A stretch of DNA of 8,749 nt from an uncultured Clostridia bacterium (GTDB lineage: Bacteria; Bacillota; Clostridia; Christensenellales; Borkfalkiaceae): the NCBI GenBank assembly GCA_947174175.1, contig CAMWHW010000024.1:1-8749 (forward strand). The letters run 5' to 3'. The notes beneath the pieces were generated by a model. It did not search any database. It had not been told where the DNA came from and saw only the letters and a program-made list of their open reading frames with translations. The translations under genes were made by a program, and so were the position numbers. Below, one piece after another: positions 1 to 8,052 of the stretch; the stretch's first letter is position 1; every line of letters starts with the position of its first letter.

Positions 1-7
1 GCTTACC

Positions 8-2248
8 ATGCTCAAAGTGCTGTATCTCAATAAGCTCGGCAAAAAGATAAAGGACGCGGAGGAGGAAAAGACCGCGCTAACCAACTCCCCCGATTACGAC
101 GCGGAAAAGTACAGACGCGTTTTAGAACTCAACGCGGAAATATCCGCCTGCAAACAGAAACGGCAGACCTTTAAATGCTTTTTTGACGAGCCGTATTTTG
201 CGCGCATGGATTTGGTGGACGACAAGGATGGCTACAACTCCTACTATATAGGCAAGCGCGGCGACGAGGGGCTGGAAATAGTCGACTGGCGCGCCCCCCT
301 TGCAAGGCGGTATTACCAGAAGAGCAAGCTTGACTTTACCATAAACGACTTCAATTACAAGCTGGTTCTGCGCAGGGCGATACGCACCAAAAGCGGCAGG
401 GTGGAAGACTTTAAAAACGAATATCTTTCGGTCGGCGACAACCTTTCCAAGGAAGAAATAGCGGGGCGCGACGCCGCCGTTATCTTCGACCCGTTCTTGA
501 AGGAAATACTCTCCTCGCGCAAGGAGAAGCAGGAAATCTGCGACATAATAGAAACCATTCAGGAAAAGCAGTACGAAATTATCACCGCGCCGGAGGACGC
601 CGAATTTATAGTTCAGGGCGTTGCGGGCAGCGGTAAGACCATGATACTGCTGCACAGACTTTCCTATTTGCTGTACAATAACGAACAGCTTAAACCCGCG
701 TCCGTTCTGGTCATAACTCCGTCGGACAGTTTCAACGCGTTCATTGACGAGCTTGCGCAGATTCTCGAACTGGAACGGGTTAAGACGGTCACGCTGGAAA
801 GCTATTACTACCGTCTTTTAAAGGGCTTCGGCATTGACCTCACGGACAGAGTGGACGCCTTCGCGCCCGTTGACGGGAAGTATTTAAAGTATATCTATTC
901 CGAATCTTTCGTTGCGGACGTCCGCAAGAAACTTGCAAAAATTTATTCGGGCGTGCGCGGTATGCTGCCAAGCGACGGAGACGACGAGTTCGTCACGGCA
1001 ATTTTAAACTCTATCGACGAGCAGCAGAAGGAATACGAAAAAATCAAGAACGCGGGCTTGCGCGTGCGAAGATGCGTGCTCGGCGAAATCAAGGAAAAGC
1101 AGGACGGCGGACTGTTCTACACCAAGCGCATGCGCGAACTTTTCAATTGCGTGAGTGACGTTAAGGAGTTCCTGACCGTCAACCGCACGGACGGCAGAAT
1201 GGAGGGGTATTATTACTTCTACAAACAGCTGCTGTCGTTCTATAAATCGCTGCGCTTTATCCGCGCCCACGGCAGACATATTTGCCTTTCGGCGGCGGAT
1301 GATTTGCGCGATTTGCGCGTCACCGTCGACAAGGAAATAGAGGACTTGAAGCGCTATAAACAGCGGCTCGGCGACAAAGTAGAGTTCACCTATCCCGACA
1401 GAATAGAAAAGCGCGAACAGACCAAAAAGGAGATTGACGCGACTATATCGCTCGTCGAAAACATTGCCTCTGCGTTCGATATCATATGCGACTTTGCCGA
1501 GGTGGTGCGCGGAGAAAAGTACCTCGTAAAAATCGGTAAGTGCGAAAGCAAAGTCGAGCTTGCGCGCTTCTTCTACCGCGAAATAGTCAAGCCCGCAAAA
1601 CAGCGCTTCGGCGTGACTTCGGCAAAGCTTATAAGAAGCGACGCGTACGCAATCTGCCGAATACTGTGCGAACTCGGGTGCAAGTTAACCCCCGCGTATT
1701 CCTTCGTGTTCGTGGACGAGGCGCAGGACATAGCGCCCGTGGAATACGATATACTGCGCAGGGTAAACGAATCTGCAAAATTCAATATCTTCGGCGATTT
1801 AAAGCAGAATATAACGCACTTCCGCGGAATAGACGACTGGGCAAAGCTCGGCCTGCCCGTTTCCACGCTCGACTTGAACTACCGCAACACCAACCAGATA
1901 GTCTACTTCGTTTCGAGCAATCTCAACGTAAGTATGCAGGCGATAGGGCTGGGCGGAGAGGAAGTAGTCACCGTTCCGACCCGCGGAATATCTTCCTTCC
2001 TTGCGGATAAGCAGGGCCTGCGAGCCGTCATAACCTCGGAAGAAAAACTGTACGACTACGCCAAGAAAACCTACAATATAGTCAGGGAAAGCGGTAAGAT
2101 TTCCAAGAGCAAAATAAACCTTTTGACCGTCTACGAAAGCAAGGGACTGGAATTTACCGCGGTCGCCGTTGCGGACGGGGATATGACCGATAACGAGAAA
2201 TATATTGCCTACACCAGGGCGCTTAAAGAACTTGCGCTTATAAGGTAG
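8..2248 (+). CDS. helD: HelD-like RNA polymerase recycling helicase (SF1, UvrD-like), 5' end uncertain
   Basis: This is an ATP-driven SF1 motor of the HelD type. The family binds RNA polymerase, opens its clamp and secondary channel, and frees stalled polymerase from nucleic acid in the cytoplasm. Seen in the 746 residues: a charged N-terminal helical hairpin (about 1-58); the family signature PYFARMDL (62-69) followed by YYIGKRG and VDWRAPLARRYY (92-103); a Q-motif region TIQEKQ (183-188); Walker A GVAGSGKT (204-211); a long helical insertion (about 280-545); motif II VDEAQD (569-574); motif III IFGDLKQ (594-600); motif IV LNYRNTNQ (623-630); motif V TVYESKGLEF (707-716); and motif VI YIAYTRA (732-738, Arg737). 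All ATPase motifs look intact. The ATG at position 8 has only seven bases before it and no upstream stop or ribosome binding site can be seen, so the true start may lie outside the window. The length is close to the usual 700-780 residues of HelD. A terminator follows 48 bases after the stop. Alternative reading: a more general UvrD-type helicase, but the DWRAP signature favours HelD. Confidence 0.88.
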   Translation: MLKVLYLNKLGKKIKDAEEEKTALTNSPDYDAEKYRRVLELNAEISACKQKRQTFKCFFDEPYFARMDLVDDKDGYNSYYIGKRGDEGLEIVDWRAPLARRYYQKSKLDFTINDFNYKLVLRRAIRTKSGRVEDFKNEYLSVGDNLSKEEIAGRDAAVIFDPFLKEILSSRKEKQEICDIIETIQEKQYEIITAPEDAEFIVQGVAGSGKTMILLHRLSYLLYNNEQLKPASVLVITPSDSFNAFIDELAQILELERVKTVTLESYYYRLLKGFGIDLTDRVDAFAPVDGKYLKYIYSESFVADVRKKLAKIYSGVRGMLPSDGDDEFVTAILNSIDEQQKEYEKIKNAGLRVRRCVLGEIKEKQDGGLFYTKRMRELFNCVSDVKEFLTVNRTDGRMEGYYYFYKQLLSFYKSLRFIRAHGRHICLSAADDLRDLRVTVDKEIEDLKRYKQRLGDKVEFTYPDRIEKREQTKKEIDATISLVENIASAFDIICDFAEVVRGEKYLVKIGKCESKVELARFFYREIVKPAKQRFGVTSAKLIRSDAYAICRILCELGCKLTPAYSFVFVDEAQDIAPVEYDILRRVNESAKFNIFGDLKQNITHFRGIDDWAKLGLPVSTLDLNYRNTNQIVYFVSSNLNVSMQAIGLGGEEVVTVPTRGISSFLADKQGLRAVITSEEKLYDYAKKTYNIVRESGKISKSKINLLTVYESKGLEFTAVAVADGDMTDNEKYIAYTRALKELALIR

Positions 2249-2296
2249 TTGACGGGGCAATATGGGGCGTTTAAAGCGAAATTTTATAAATTAACT

Positions 2297-2325
2297 GCGG
2301 CTTGTAAAAAAGCCGCTTTTATTAT
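2297..2325 (+). terminator. Rho-independent terminator after the HelD-like gene
   Basis: A perfect 7-base-pair stem, GCGGCTT (2297-2303) with AAGCCGC (2310-2316), closes a 6-base loop. It is followed directly by TTTTATTAT. It lies 48 bases beyond the TAG stop of the helicase gene and upstream of the next promoter, so it should separate the two helicase genes into distinct transcripts. Confidence 0.85.
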
Positions 2326-2344
2326 GCCTGAAAAAGGCAATAAT
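2321..2344 (+). other. Small AT-rich imperfect hairpin in the intergenic gap
   Basis: TGCCT (2325-2329) can pair with AGGCA (2335-2339). The flanking ATTA and TAAT extend the stem around one unpaired base. It overlaps the T-tract of the preceding terminator and has no T-run of its own, so it is not a second terminator in this direction. Its T-rich left side could help stop transcription arriving from the other strand, but no gene there supports such a role. Confidence 0.3.
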
Positions 2345-2357
2345 TACCTTTGAAAAG

Positions 2358-2386
2358 TTGAAAGTTTCGTTACGTCGTGGTATAAT
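2358..2386 (+). promoter_or_regulatory. Sigma-A-type promoter for the giant DUF4011 helicase
   Basis: The -35 box TTGAAA (2358-2363, five of six consensus bases) is separated by 17 bases from a perfect -10 box TATAAT (2381-2386). The -10 box is preceded by TGG (2378-2380), giving an extended -10 (TGnTATAAT). Expected transcription start is near 2393, giving a leader of about 29 bases before the ATG at 2422. The match is strong enough to suggest substantial basal expression unless repressed. Confidence 0.82.
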
Positions 2387-2400
2387 TATAAGCGACGAAA
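2365..2400 (+). repeat. Inverted repeat spanning the -10 box (possible operator)
   Basis: TTTCGT (2365-2370) is mirrored by ACGAAA (2395-2400), centred within the -10 box. A second pair, CGTCG (2373-2377) and CGACG (2393-2397), shares part of the same arms but has a centre shifted by about two bases. A repressor bound here would cover the promoter from the spacer to the transcription start. The arms are short, so chance is a real alternative, and no regulator gene is visible nearby. Confidence 0.35.
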
Positions 2401-2408
2401 TTTACAGC

Positions 2409-2417
2409 GAGAGGAAA
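2409..2417 (+). promoter_or_regulatory. Ribosome binding site fixing the start at 2422
   Basis: GAGAGGAAA (2409-2417) is a purine-rich Shine-Dalgarno sequence placed about 6 bases before the ATG at 2422. Together with the promoter just upstream, it supports that ATG over later in-frame methionines. Confidence 0.75.
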
Positions 2418-2421
2418 TCAG

Positions 2422-5400
2422 ATGGCAGCAAACAAAAAAGCTAAACAGTTGCTTGAAACTTTGGATCTGGACGGCGAGCTTTTAAATTGCGTATCGTACG
2501 CAACGTACTATAACCGCATACCGCTTTTTACCTCGTTCAGGGTTGTCAACAACGGCGAGGAGGCGCTGGAAGACGTAGTTATTCAGGTTACGGGTTCCAA
2601 CAAGCTCATACTGCCCGCGCAGATAAAAATCGACCAGATTCCCGCCGAAAGCAGTATGGAGGTCAAGACGCCGTCGCTTTTAAACCCCAAGTATCTTGCG
2701 GAGCTTGAAGAGGCGGAGGACTGCACGGTCACCGTTACGGTATGCTGCGGCAAGGCGGAGGTCTGCGATATTCAGGCAACCGTGAAAGCCGTCTCCATGG
2801 AAAGCTGGTCGGGTACTTCCGGCAATGCCGAAATACTTGCCGCGTTCGTCCGTCCGCGCCTTTCCGACTGTCAGAAAATTCTGGCGGAGGCGGGCTTACA
2901 GCTTAAAACGTGGGGCTACTCCAAGGAGTTCAGCGGCTATTCGGGCAACGACAAGAACGCGCTTATGTACGCGTTTGCTTCAATGTTTTCCGCCGTCCGC
3001 AATCTCAATATCGAAAGGGAGCACGGCGGCGACGCTACCCAGCTTATCAGGGTGGGCAACCTTGCGGACCTCGTTCCCTCGCGCAAGGGCTCGCCCCTTT
3101 TAATGGCGGTATATATGGCTTCTTGCCTGGAAGCTGCGAAATTCAACCCCGTAATTCTGGTGGGTAAAACCAAGATAGGCGTGGGCGTTTGGCTGCACGA
3201 AAGCTGTTTTAATTCGCCCTTGCAGGACGATATGTCCGTGATAGAGCGCTACGTTGCGGCGGGCGTAAACAACCTTGCGGTAGTTGACGTCGAAGACCTT
3301 TTCGCACATAAGAACGCAAGCTTTGCAACCGCTTCCGCGCACTTTGCAACACTGTTGCAGCAGGGCAAATTCGACTGCTGCATCGACGTAAAGCGCTGCC
3401 GTATCGGCGGTATATTCTCCATGCCCATAAAGGTGGGCGACGGCAAGTCGTACGAAATTCTGGGCGACAACCGCTATTCCTACGACGCCAAGCCCGAAAA
3501 GCTTATCGACGCGGACAGCTTATCTTTAAAGCGCAAGGCTTCCAAAAACAGAAACTGGGAAAGAAGGCTTTTAGATTTATCGCTCAAAAATAACCTTCTG
3601 AACTTCCGCTACACGCGCGACTGCGTGCATCTTCTGCTTCCCGACTTAAAGGCGTTCTTCAACAAGATTGAGGGCAAGAGCACGCTGACCCTTCTTGCCA
3701 ACCAAAGCAAGATTGACGACGCGCTGTACTTCGGCACGGGCAACAAAGTCAAGACTCTTTCGGAGCTGGTTTCGATAGAACTTAACTCGCAGATAGTGCG
3801 CTCCTATTCGGGCGAAAGCGGCTTGCAGGAGGCGGTGCAGACCCTTATAAGAAAGGGCAAATCTTCGCGCGAGGAGGTGGGCGCAAACACCATATATCTT
3901 GCGTTCGGCTTCCTGAAATGGAAACACCCCGCCGACAAGGACTATATGTACGCGCCCATAGTTCTGCTGCCCGTCAATCTTAAAAAGACCAAGTCGCAGG
4001 GCGTTGCAATGGAGCTGGGCGACGACTACGCCGTAAACACCACGTTGCTCGAATTTTTAAAGCAGGAGTTCGGCGTGGATATAAGGGGTATCGAGGACGA
4101 GAAACTCACCCCCGTGGAAATGCTTGCGGTGTTCCGCGCAAAGACGGCGCACATGAAGGGCTGGCTGGTTTACGAGGACGTATACCTTGCCCAGTTCACC
4201 TTTGCGGGCTACGCAATGTGGCGCGACGTCAGGGACAATATGAGCCTTTACAAGCAGAACCCCATGATTGCGGGACTGCTTGAAAACACTAATAAATTTT
4301 CCGACAACAAGCTCAGCGGCGCAAACGAGGACGACGCAAAGCCCACCGAGGTTCTGACTCCGCTTTCGTGCGACAGCTCGCAGTATGCGGCGGTTGCCGA
4401 GTCGGGCAAGGGCACGACCTTCGTTCTGCACGGCCCTCCCGGAACGGGCAAGAGCCAGACCATAACCAACATAATCGCAAACGCGCTGGACGGCGGTAAA
4501 CGCGTGCTGTTCGTCGCCGAAAAGCAGGCGGCTCTGCAAGTCGTTAAAAAGCGTTTGAACGACATAGGTATAGGCGAATTCTGCCTTGAAATGCACAGCG
4601 GCAAGACCATTGACAAGGGCGAAATAGTGCGCTCGATAGAGAACACTCTCTCGCTCAAATCGGAGTACGACGAAACCAAATTCATTGCCGACGGCGAGTC
4701 TATCGGCGAATACCGCGACACGCTTCACCAGCCTCTGTACGCACTGCACAAAAAGCGCGGTCTGGGCGTATCCGTTTACGACGGAATAGTCAACTATCTG
4801 CAAAACGCGGCGGCGCCCGAACTGGTCAATATCGAAAGCACGTTCTACGACAACCTTACGGCAAAGAAGCTTGCCGAGTACGAAAATATGCTTCTGACCG
4901 CGCAGGCTGCGGCAAGGGAGTGCGGCGGCGTATACCGCTCGCCGTTCGCAAATGTCAACGTCACCGTGTGCGACGAGAAAGTAAAGCGCTCCGTGCTGTA
5001 TTCGGCGGAGGTGGTGGTTGCCGAACTGCAACACCTCAAAAACTATCTCGCACTTTTCCTGAACACCTTCAATCAGAAGATAAGCACGTTCACCTCCAAA
5101 AAGCTTAATAACCTCGTGCAGATAGTAAAGAAGCTTTCGGGCGGAGATTTAAACGTTTTCTTCACCTGCGACGAAAGGGAGTTCTACACGTTCTACAACG
5201 CCAACCTCAGATATGACGCGGGCGTGAAGAACTGGCTTAACAAATTCAAGGCGCTTGCCGACGTTTCCAAATTTGCAAACGTCATAGACGAGGAGATTGA
5301 AAACTGCAAGGGCGACTATCTGGCATCCCGTCCGCTTACCGTCATAGTAAAGCGCATAAACCACCTTGCCAAGACGCCTTTGAAGGAGGGCGAGGAACTG

Positions 5401-8052
5401 GAATGGGTAAAAGCAGCGCTGGAAATCGAGCAGGATAAGCGCAGAATTCTTACCCATACCAAACTTGCGTCCAACTTCGTGGGAATTACGGGCGGAATTA
5501 ACGACAAGAAGAGGGACGAGTTTCTGGCGCCTTTGTACAACTTCCACGAGCTGTGCGGCGGCGTGTTTATGGACTACAACGCAGACGCTTTCAACTCGGT
5601 CTGCGCAAAGGCTTCGGACGGTCATTTAAAGCCGCTGTTTGCGGGCTTGCTGGGCGCCGCCAAGTCCTTCACGCAGAGTTGCGATTACTTCTCCGAAACG
5701 GTGGAGGCGAACCAGCAGCTCATTTCGGACGAGGATATATACGACTATTACTACGCAAAGTGCACGGCGCTTATCGACAATATCGATATGCTTCCCGCGT
5801 GGGCTATGTACAAGGCAACGGCTAAAAACCTCAACGAAAACGGACTTACTTTCATAACCGACGCGCTGGAAAGCGGACAGATAAGCGGCGAAAAAATTCT
5901 TTCGGCGTTCCGCAAAAACGTATACAGAAATTTCGTTCAGAAGAACATTCCCGCCGACCCCAGACTTTCGGGCTTTTCGGCAACCGTGCTGGACGAAACG
6001 GCAAGCAACTTTTCGCAGATTCTGGAAGAGTTCACCAAGCTCACGCGCGACAAGATTCGCCACGACCTTATCTCCCGTCTGCCGGGAGAGGAAACGGAGG
6101 GCGCGCTCGCACTCGAACTTATGTCCTTCCGCCGTCAGACCAAGGGTAACCCGCGCGGGCTCAACCTGCGCACTCTGCTCGGCGAAATACCCGAACTTTT
6201 AAAGGTGGTTGCGCCCTGTATGCTGATGAGCCCGTTCACGGTCTCGCAGTATCTGCCCGCGTCGCTCGATTTGTTCGACATAGTAATCTTCGACGAAGCT
6301 TCGCAGCTTCCCACGTGCGAGGCGGTGCCCTCGCTTGCAAGGGCAAAGAGCGCAATAGTAGTAGGCGACCCCAAACAGATGCCGCCCACGTCCTTCTTTA
6401 TGTCGGTGGGCGCGGACGAGGACAACCCCGAAACGGACGATTTGGAAAGCGTGCTGGACGACTGTCTTGCCCTCGGCATACCCGAAAAGCATTTAACGTG
6501 GCACTACCGTTCCAAGCACGAAAGTCTTATCGCTTTCTCCAACATAATGTACTATTCCTCCAAGCTGTGTACCTTCCCGTCGCCCGACGCGCTCGACAGC
6601 AAGGTCAAGTTCCGCTACGTCGAAAACGGCGTGTACCAGCGCGGCGGCACCAAGTGCAACAAGGAGGAGGCGGAAGCACTCGTCAAGGAAGTTATCAAAC
6701 GACTTTCCGACCCTTCTGCGCGCCGCTCGTCAATCGGCGTGGTCACGTTCTCCACGCCCCAGCAGGTGTATATCGAAAAGATGCTTAACAAGGCGATTGC
6801 CGATAAGGGGCTGGAAGATTACGCCTACGATCGCGAGGAGCCGCTGTTCGTCAAGAACCTTGAAAACGTGCAGGGCGACGAAAGGGACGTAATATTATTC
6901 TCGGTCTGCTACGGTCCCGATACGCTGGGTAAGATATCCTTGAACTTCGGTCCTTTGAACCAGTTCGGCGGCTGGCGCCGCCTCAACGTCGCGGTGTCCA
7001 GAGCAAGGGAGGAGATGGTCGTATTCTCCTCTATGCGCTACTCCATGATAGACCTTTCGCGCACCACGTCAAGGGGCGTTGCCGGTCTTAAAGCCTTCCT
7101 GGAATTTTCCGAAAAGGGCAGAACGGGCATAGCCGCGCCCAGCGACGAAGTTATCATAAACAGGACGGGTATAGGCAAATACGTTGCCAAGGAGCTTTCC
7201 TCCTACGGCTACGATTGCCGTTGCGACGTGGGCGTTTCGGACTTCAAAATCGACGTCGGCGTACTCGACCCCAAGAACAAGCGCAACTTCATTCTGGCGG
7301 TACTGTGCGACGGCAACAAGAACTTCTCCATCAAGGATAAGTACGTAATGCAGGTCAATACTTTAAAGCGCAACAACTGGAACGTTATTCGTCTGTACTC
7401 CGTCAACTTCTTCAACAATCCCAAGAGGGAAATCAAGAAGATTAAGGACTATCTGGACAGACTTACTTCCAAGGAAAACAACATTTCCGGCAACTACAAG
7501 CGCGCGTATAAACTTGCCAAAACTACGGTAACGGCGGCGGACTCCAACGCTCTTCTGAGCGGCAGTATGGACGCCGAGCTTATCAAGACCATAAAGGCGG
7601 TTGTAACGGCGGAGGAGCCCATTTCCGAACAGTTCCTCGTCAAGCGCGTTCTGGCGCAGTACGGCATACAGAAATACGGCAGCAGACTTGAAAGCAAAGT
7701 GGTTTCGCTCATACCCGCGTGCTCGTTCAAGTCGGCAAGTTTACTCGGCGCAACGCACTACTACAAGACCGACAAGGCGATTGCGTTCGAAAGGTACCGC
7801 GTGGAGGAGGGTGCGCCCGTCCGCCAGATGGATACCGACTTCTCGCCGTACGACGTGATAGCGCTCGTAAAAGCCATACTTTTGGAGAACGTCAGCCTTT
7901 ACAGGGACGAGCTTATCAACGCCGTAATTTCACAGATAAGACCTTTGAGAGTGACGGAAAAATACACGTCTTTTATCAGCTCGTGTATAGACGAAGGCAC
8001 GAACAGCGGTATGTTTATCCGCAGCGTGTCGGACAGAATTTCGTTAGGCTAA
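2422..8052 (+). CDS. Giant multi-domain SF1 (UPF1-like) helicase with DUF4011, Vsr-like nuclease fold and DUF3320
   Basis: This is a predicted cytoplasmic ATP-dependent nucleic-acid motor of 1876 residues; its substrate is unknown. Domains in order: Ig-like beta segment (about 20-120); degenerate transglutaminase-like region (about 135-260, ending GVGVWL); DUF4011 (about 375-640, signature WERRLLDLSLKNNLLNFR at 379-396); helicase core with Walker A GPPGTGKS (671-678), motif Ia VLFVAEKQAAL (695-705), a mainly helical insertion (about 750-1230), motif II FDEAS (1290-1294), motif III VVGDPKQMPPTS (1313-1324), motif IV HYRS (1361-1364), motif V ENVQGDERDV (1481-1490) and motif VI NVAVSRARE (1522-1530); a Vsr/MTES_1575-type restriction-endonuclease fold (about 1583-1675, DFKIDVGV and LCDG); and two winged-helix-like segments (about 1718-1765, DUF3320-like, and 1808-1876). 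The ATPase motifs are complete. The transglutaminase Cys/His and the usual nuclease Glu seem to be replaced. It has its own promoter and terminator. Related large helicase-nucleases occur in defence and genome-maintenance loci, but no such function is proven by this sequence. Confidence 0.9.
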   Translation: MAANKKAKQLLETLDLDGELLNCVSYATYYNRIPLFTSFRVVNNGEEALEDVVIQVTGSNKLILPAQIKIDQIPAESSMEVKTPSLLNPKYLAELEEAEDCTVTVTVCCGKAEVCDIQATVKAVSMESWSGTSGNAEILAAFVRPRLSDCQKILAEAGLQLKTWGYSKEFSGYSGNDKNALMYAFASMFSAVRNLNIEREHGGDATQLIRVGNLADLVPSRKGSPLLMAVYMASCLEAAKFNPVILVGKTKIGVGVWLHESCFNSPLQDDMSVIERYVAAGVNNLAVVDVEDLFAHKNASFATASAHFATLLQQGKFDCCIDVKRCRIGGIFSMPIKVGDGKSYEILGDNRYSYDAKPEKLIDADSLSLKRKASKNRNWERRLLDLSLKNNLLNFRYTRDCVHLLLPDLKAFFNKIEGKSTLTLLANQSKIDDALYFGTGNKVKTLSELVSIELNSQIVRSYSGESGLQEAVQTLIRKGKSSREEVGANTIYLAFGFLKWKHPADKDYMYAPIVLLPVNLKKTKSQGVAMELGDDYAVNTTLLEFLKQEFGVDIRGIEDEKLTPVEMLAVFRAKTAHMKGWLVYEDVYLAQFTFAGYAMWRDVRDNMSLYKQNPMIAGLLENTNKFSDNKLSGANEDDAKPTEVLTPLSCDSSQYAAVAESGKGTTFVLHGPPGTGKSQTITNIIANALDGGKRVLFVAEKQAALQVVKKRLNDIGIGEFCLEMHSGKTIDKGEIVRSIENTLSLKSEYDETKFIADGESIGEYRDTLHQPLYALHKKRGLGVSVYDGIVNYLQNAAAPELVNIESTFYDNLTAKKLAEYENMLLTAQAAARECGGVYRSPFANVNVTVCDEKVKRSVLYSAEVVVAELQHLKNYLALFLNTFNQKISTFTSKKLNNLVQIVKKLSGGDLNVFFTCDEREFYTFYNANLRYDAGVKNWLNKFKALADVSKFANVIDEEIENCKGDYLASRPLTVIVKRINHLAKTPLKEGEELEWVKAALEIEQDKRRILTHTKLASNFVGITGGINDKKRDEFLAPLYNFHELCGGVFMDYNADAFNSVCAKASDGHLKPLFAGLLGAAKSFTQSCDYFSETVEANQQLISDEDIYDYYYAKCTALIDNIDMLPAWAMYKATAKNLNENGLTFITDALESGQISGEKILSAFRKNVYRNFVQKNIPADPRLSGFSATVLDETASNFSQILEEFTKLTRDKIRHDLISRLPGEETEGALALELMSFRRQTKGNPRGLNLRTLLGEIPELLKVVAPCMLMSPFTVSQYLPASLDLFDIVIFDEASQLPTCEAVPSLARAKSAIVVGDPKQMPPTSFFMSVGADEDNPETDDLESVLDDCLALGIPEKHLTWHYRSKHESLIAFSNIMYYSSKLCTFPSPDALDSKVKFRYVENGVYQRGGTKCNKEEAEALVKEVIKRLSDPSARRSSIGVVTFSTPQQVYIEKMLNKAIADKGLEDYAYDREEPLFVKNLENVQGDERDVILFSVCYGPDTLGKISLNFGPLNQFGGWRRLNVAVSRAREEMVVFSSMRYSMIDLSRTTSRGVAGLKAFLEFSEKGRTGIAAPSDEVIINRTGIGKYVAKELSSYGYDCRCDVGVSDFKIDVGVLDPKNKRNFILAVLCDGNKNFSIKDKYVMQVNTLKRNNWNVIRLYSVNFFNNPKREIKKIKDYLDRLTSKENNISGNYKRAYKLAKTTVTAADSNALLSGSMDAELIKTIKAVVTAEEPISEQFLVKRVLAQYGIQKYGSRLESKVVSLIPACSFKSASLLGATHYYKTDKAIAFERYRVEEGAPVRQMDTDFSPYDVIALVKAILLENVSLYRDELINAVISQIRPLRVTEKYTSFISSCIDEGTNSGMFIRSVSDRISLG

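Noticed and set aside
122..655. Minus-strand open frame opposite the HelD-like gene
   Set aside because: It is antisense to the conserved DWRAP and Walker A coding region, and its hydrophobic composition is what reverse translation of that codon use gives.
2249..2277. TTGACG just after the first stop codon as a possible -35 box
   Set aside because: At 17-base spacing the -10 position reads TAAAGC, and the first good TATAAA is about 30 bases away; any transcript would also meet the terminator at 2297.
4057..5034. Long open frame on the minus strand (325 codons) inside the giant helicase gene
   Set aside because: It lies wholly opposite the conserved Walker A region of the plus-strand gene, shows no recognisable motif, and is explained by the GC-biased codon use of the real gene.
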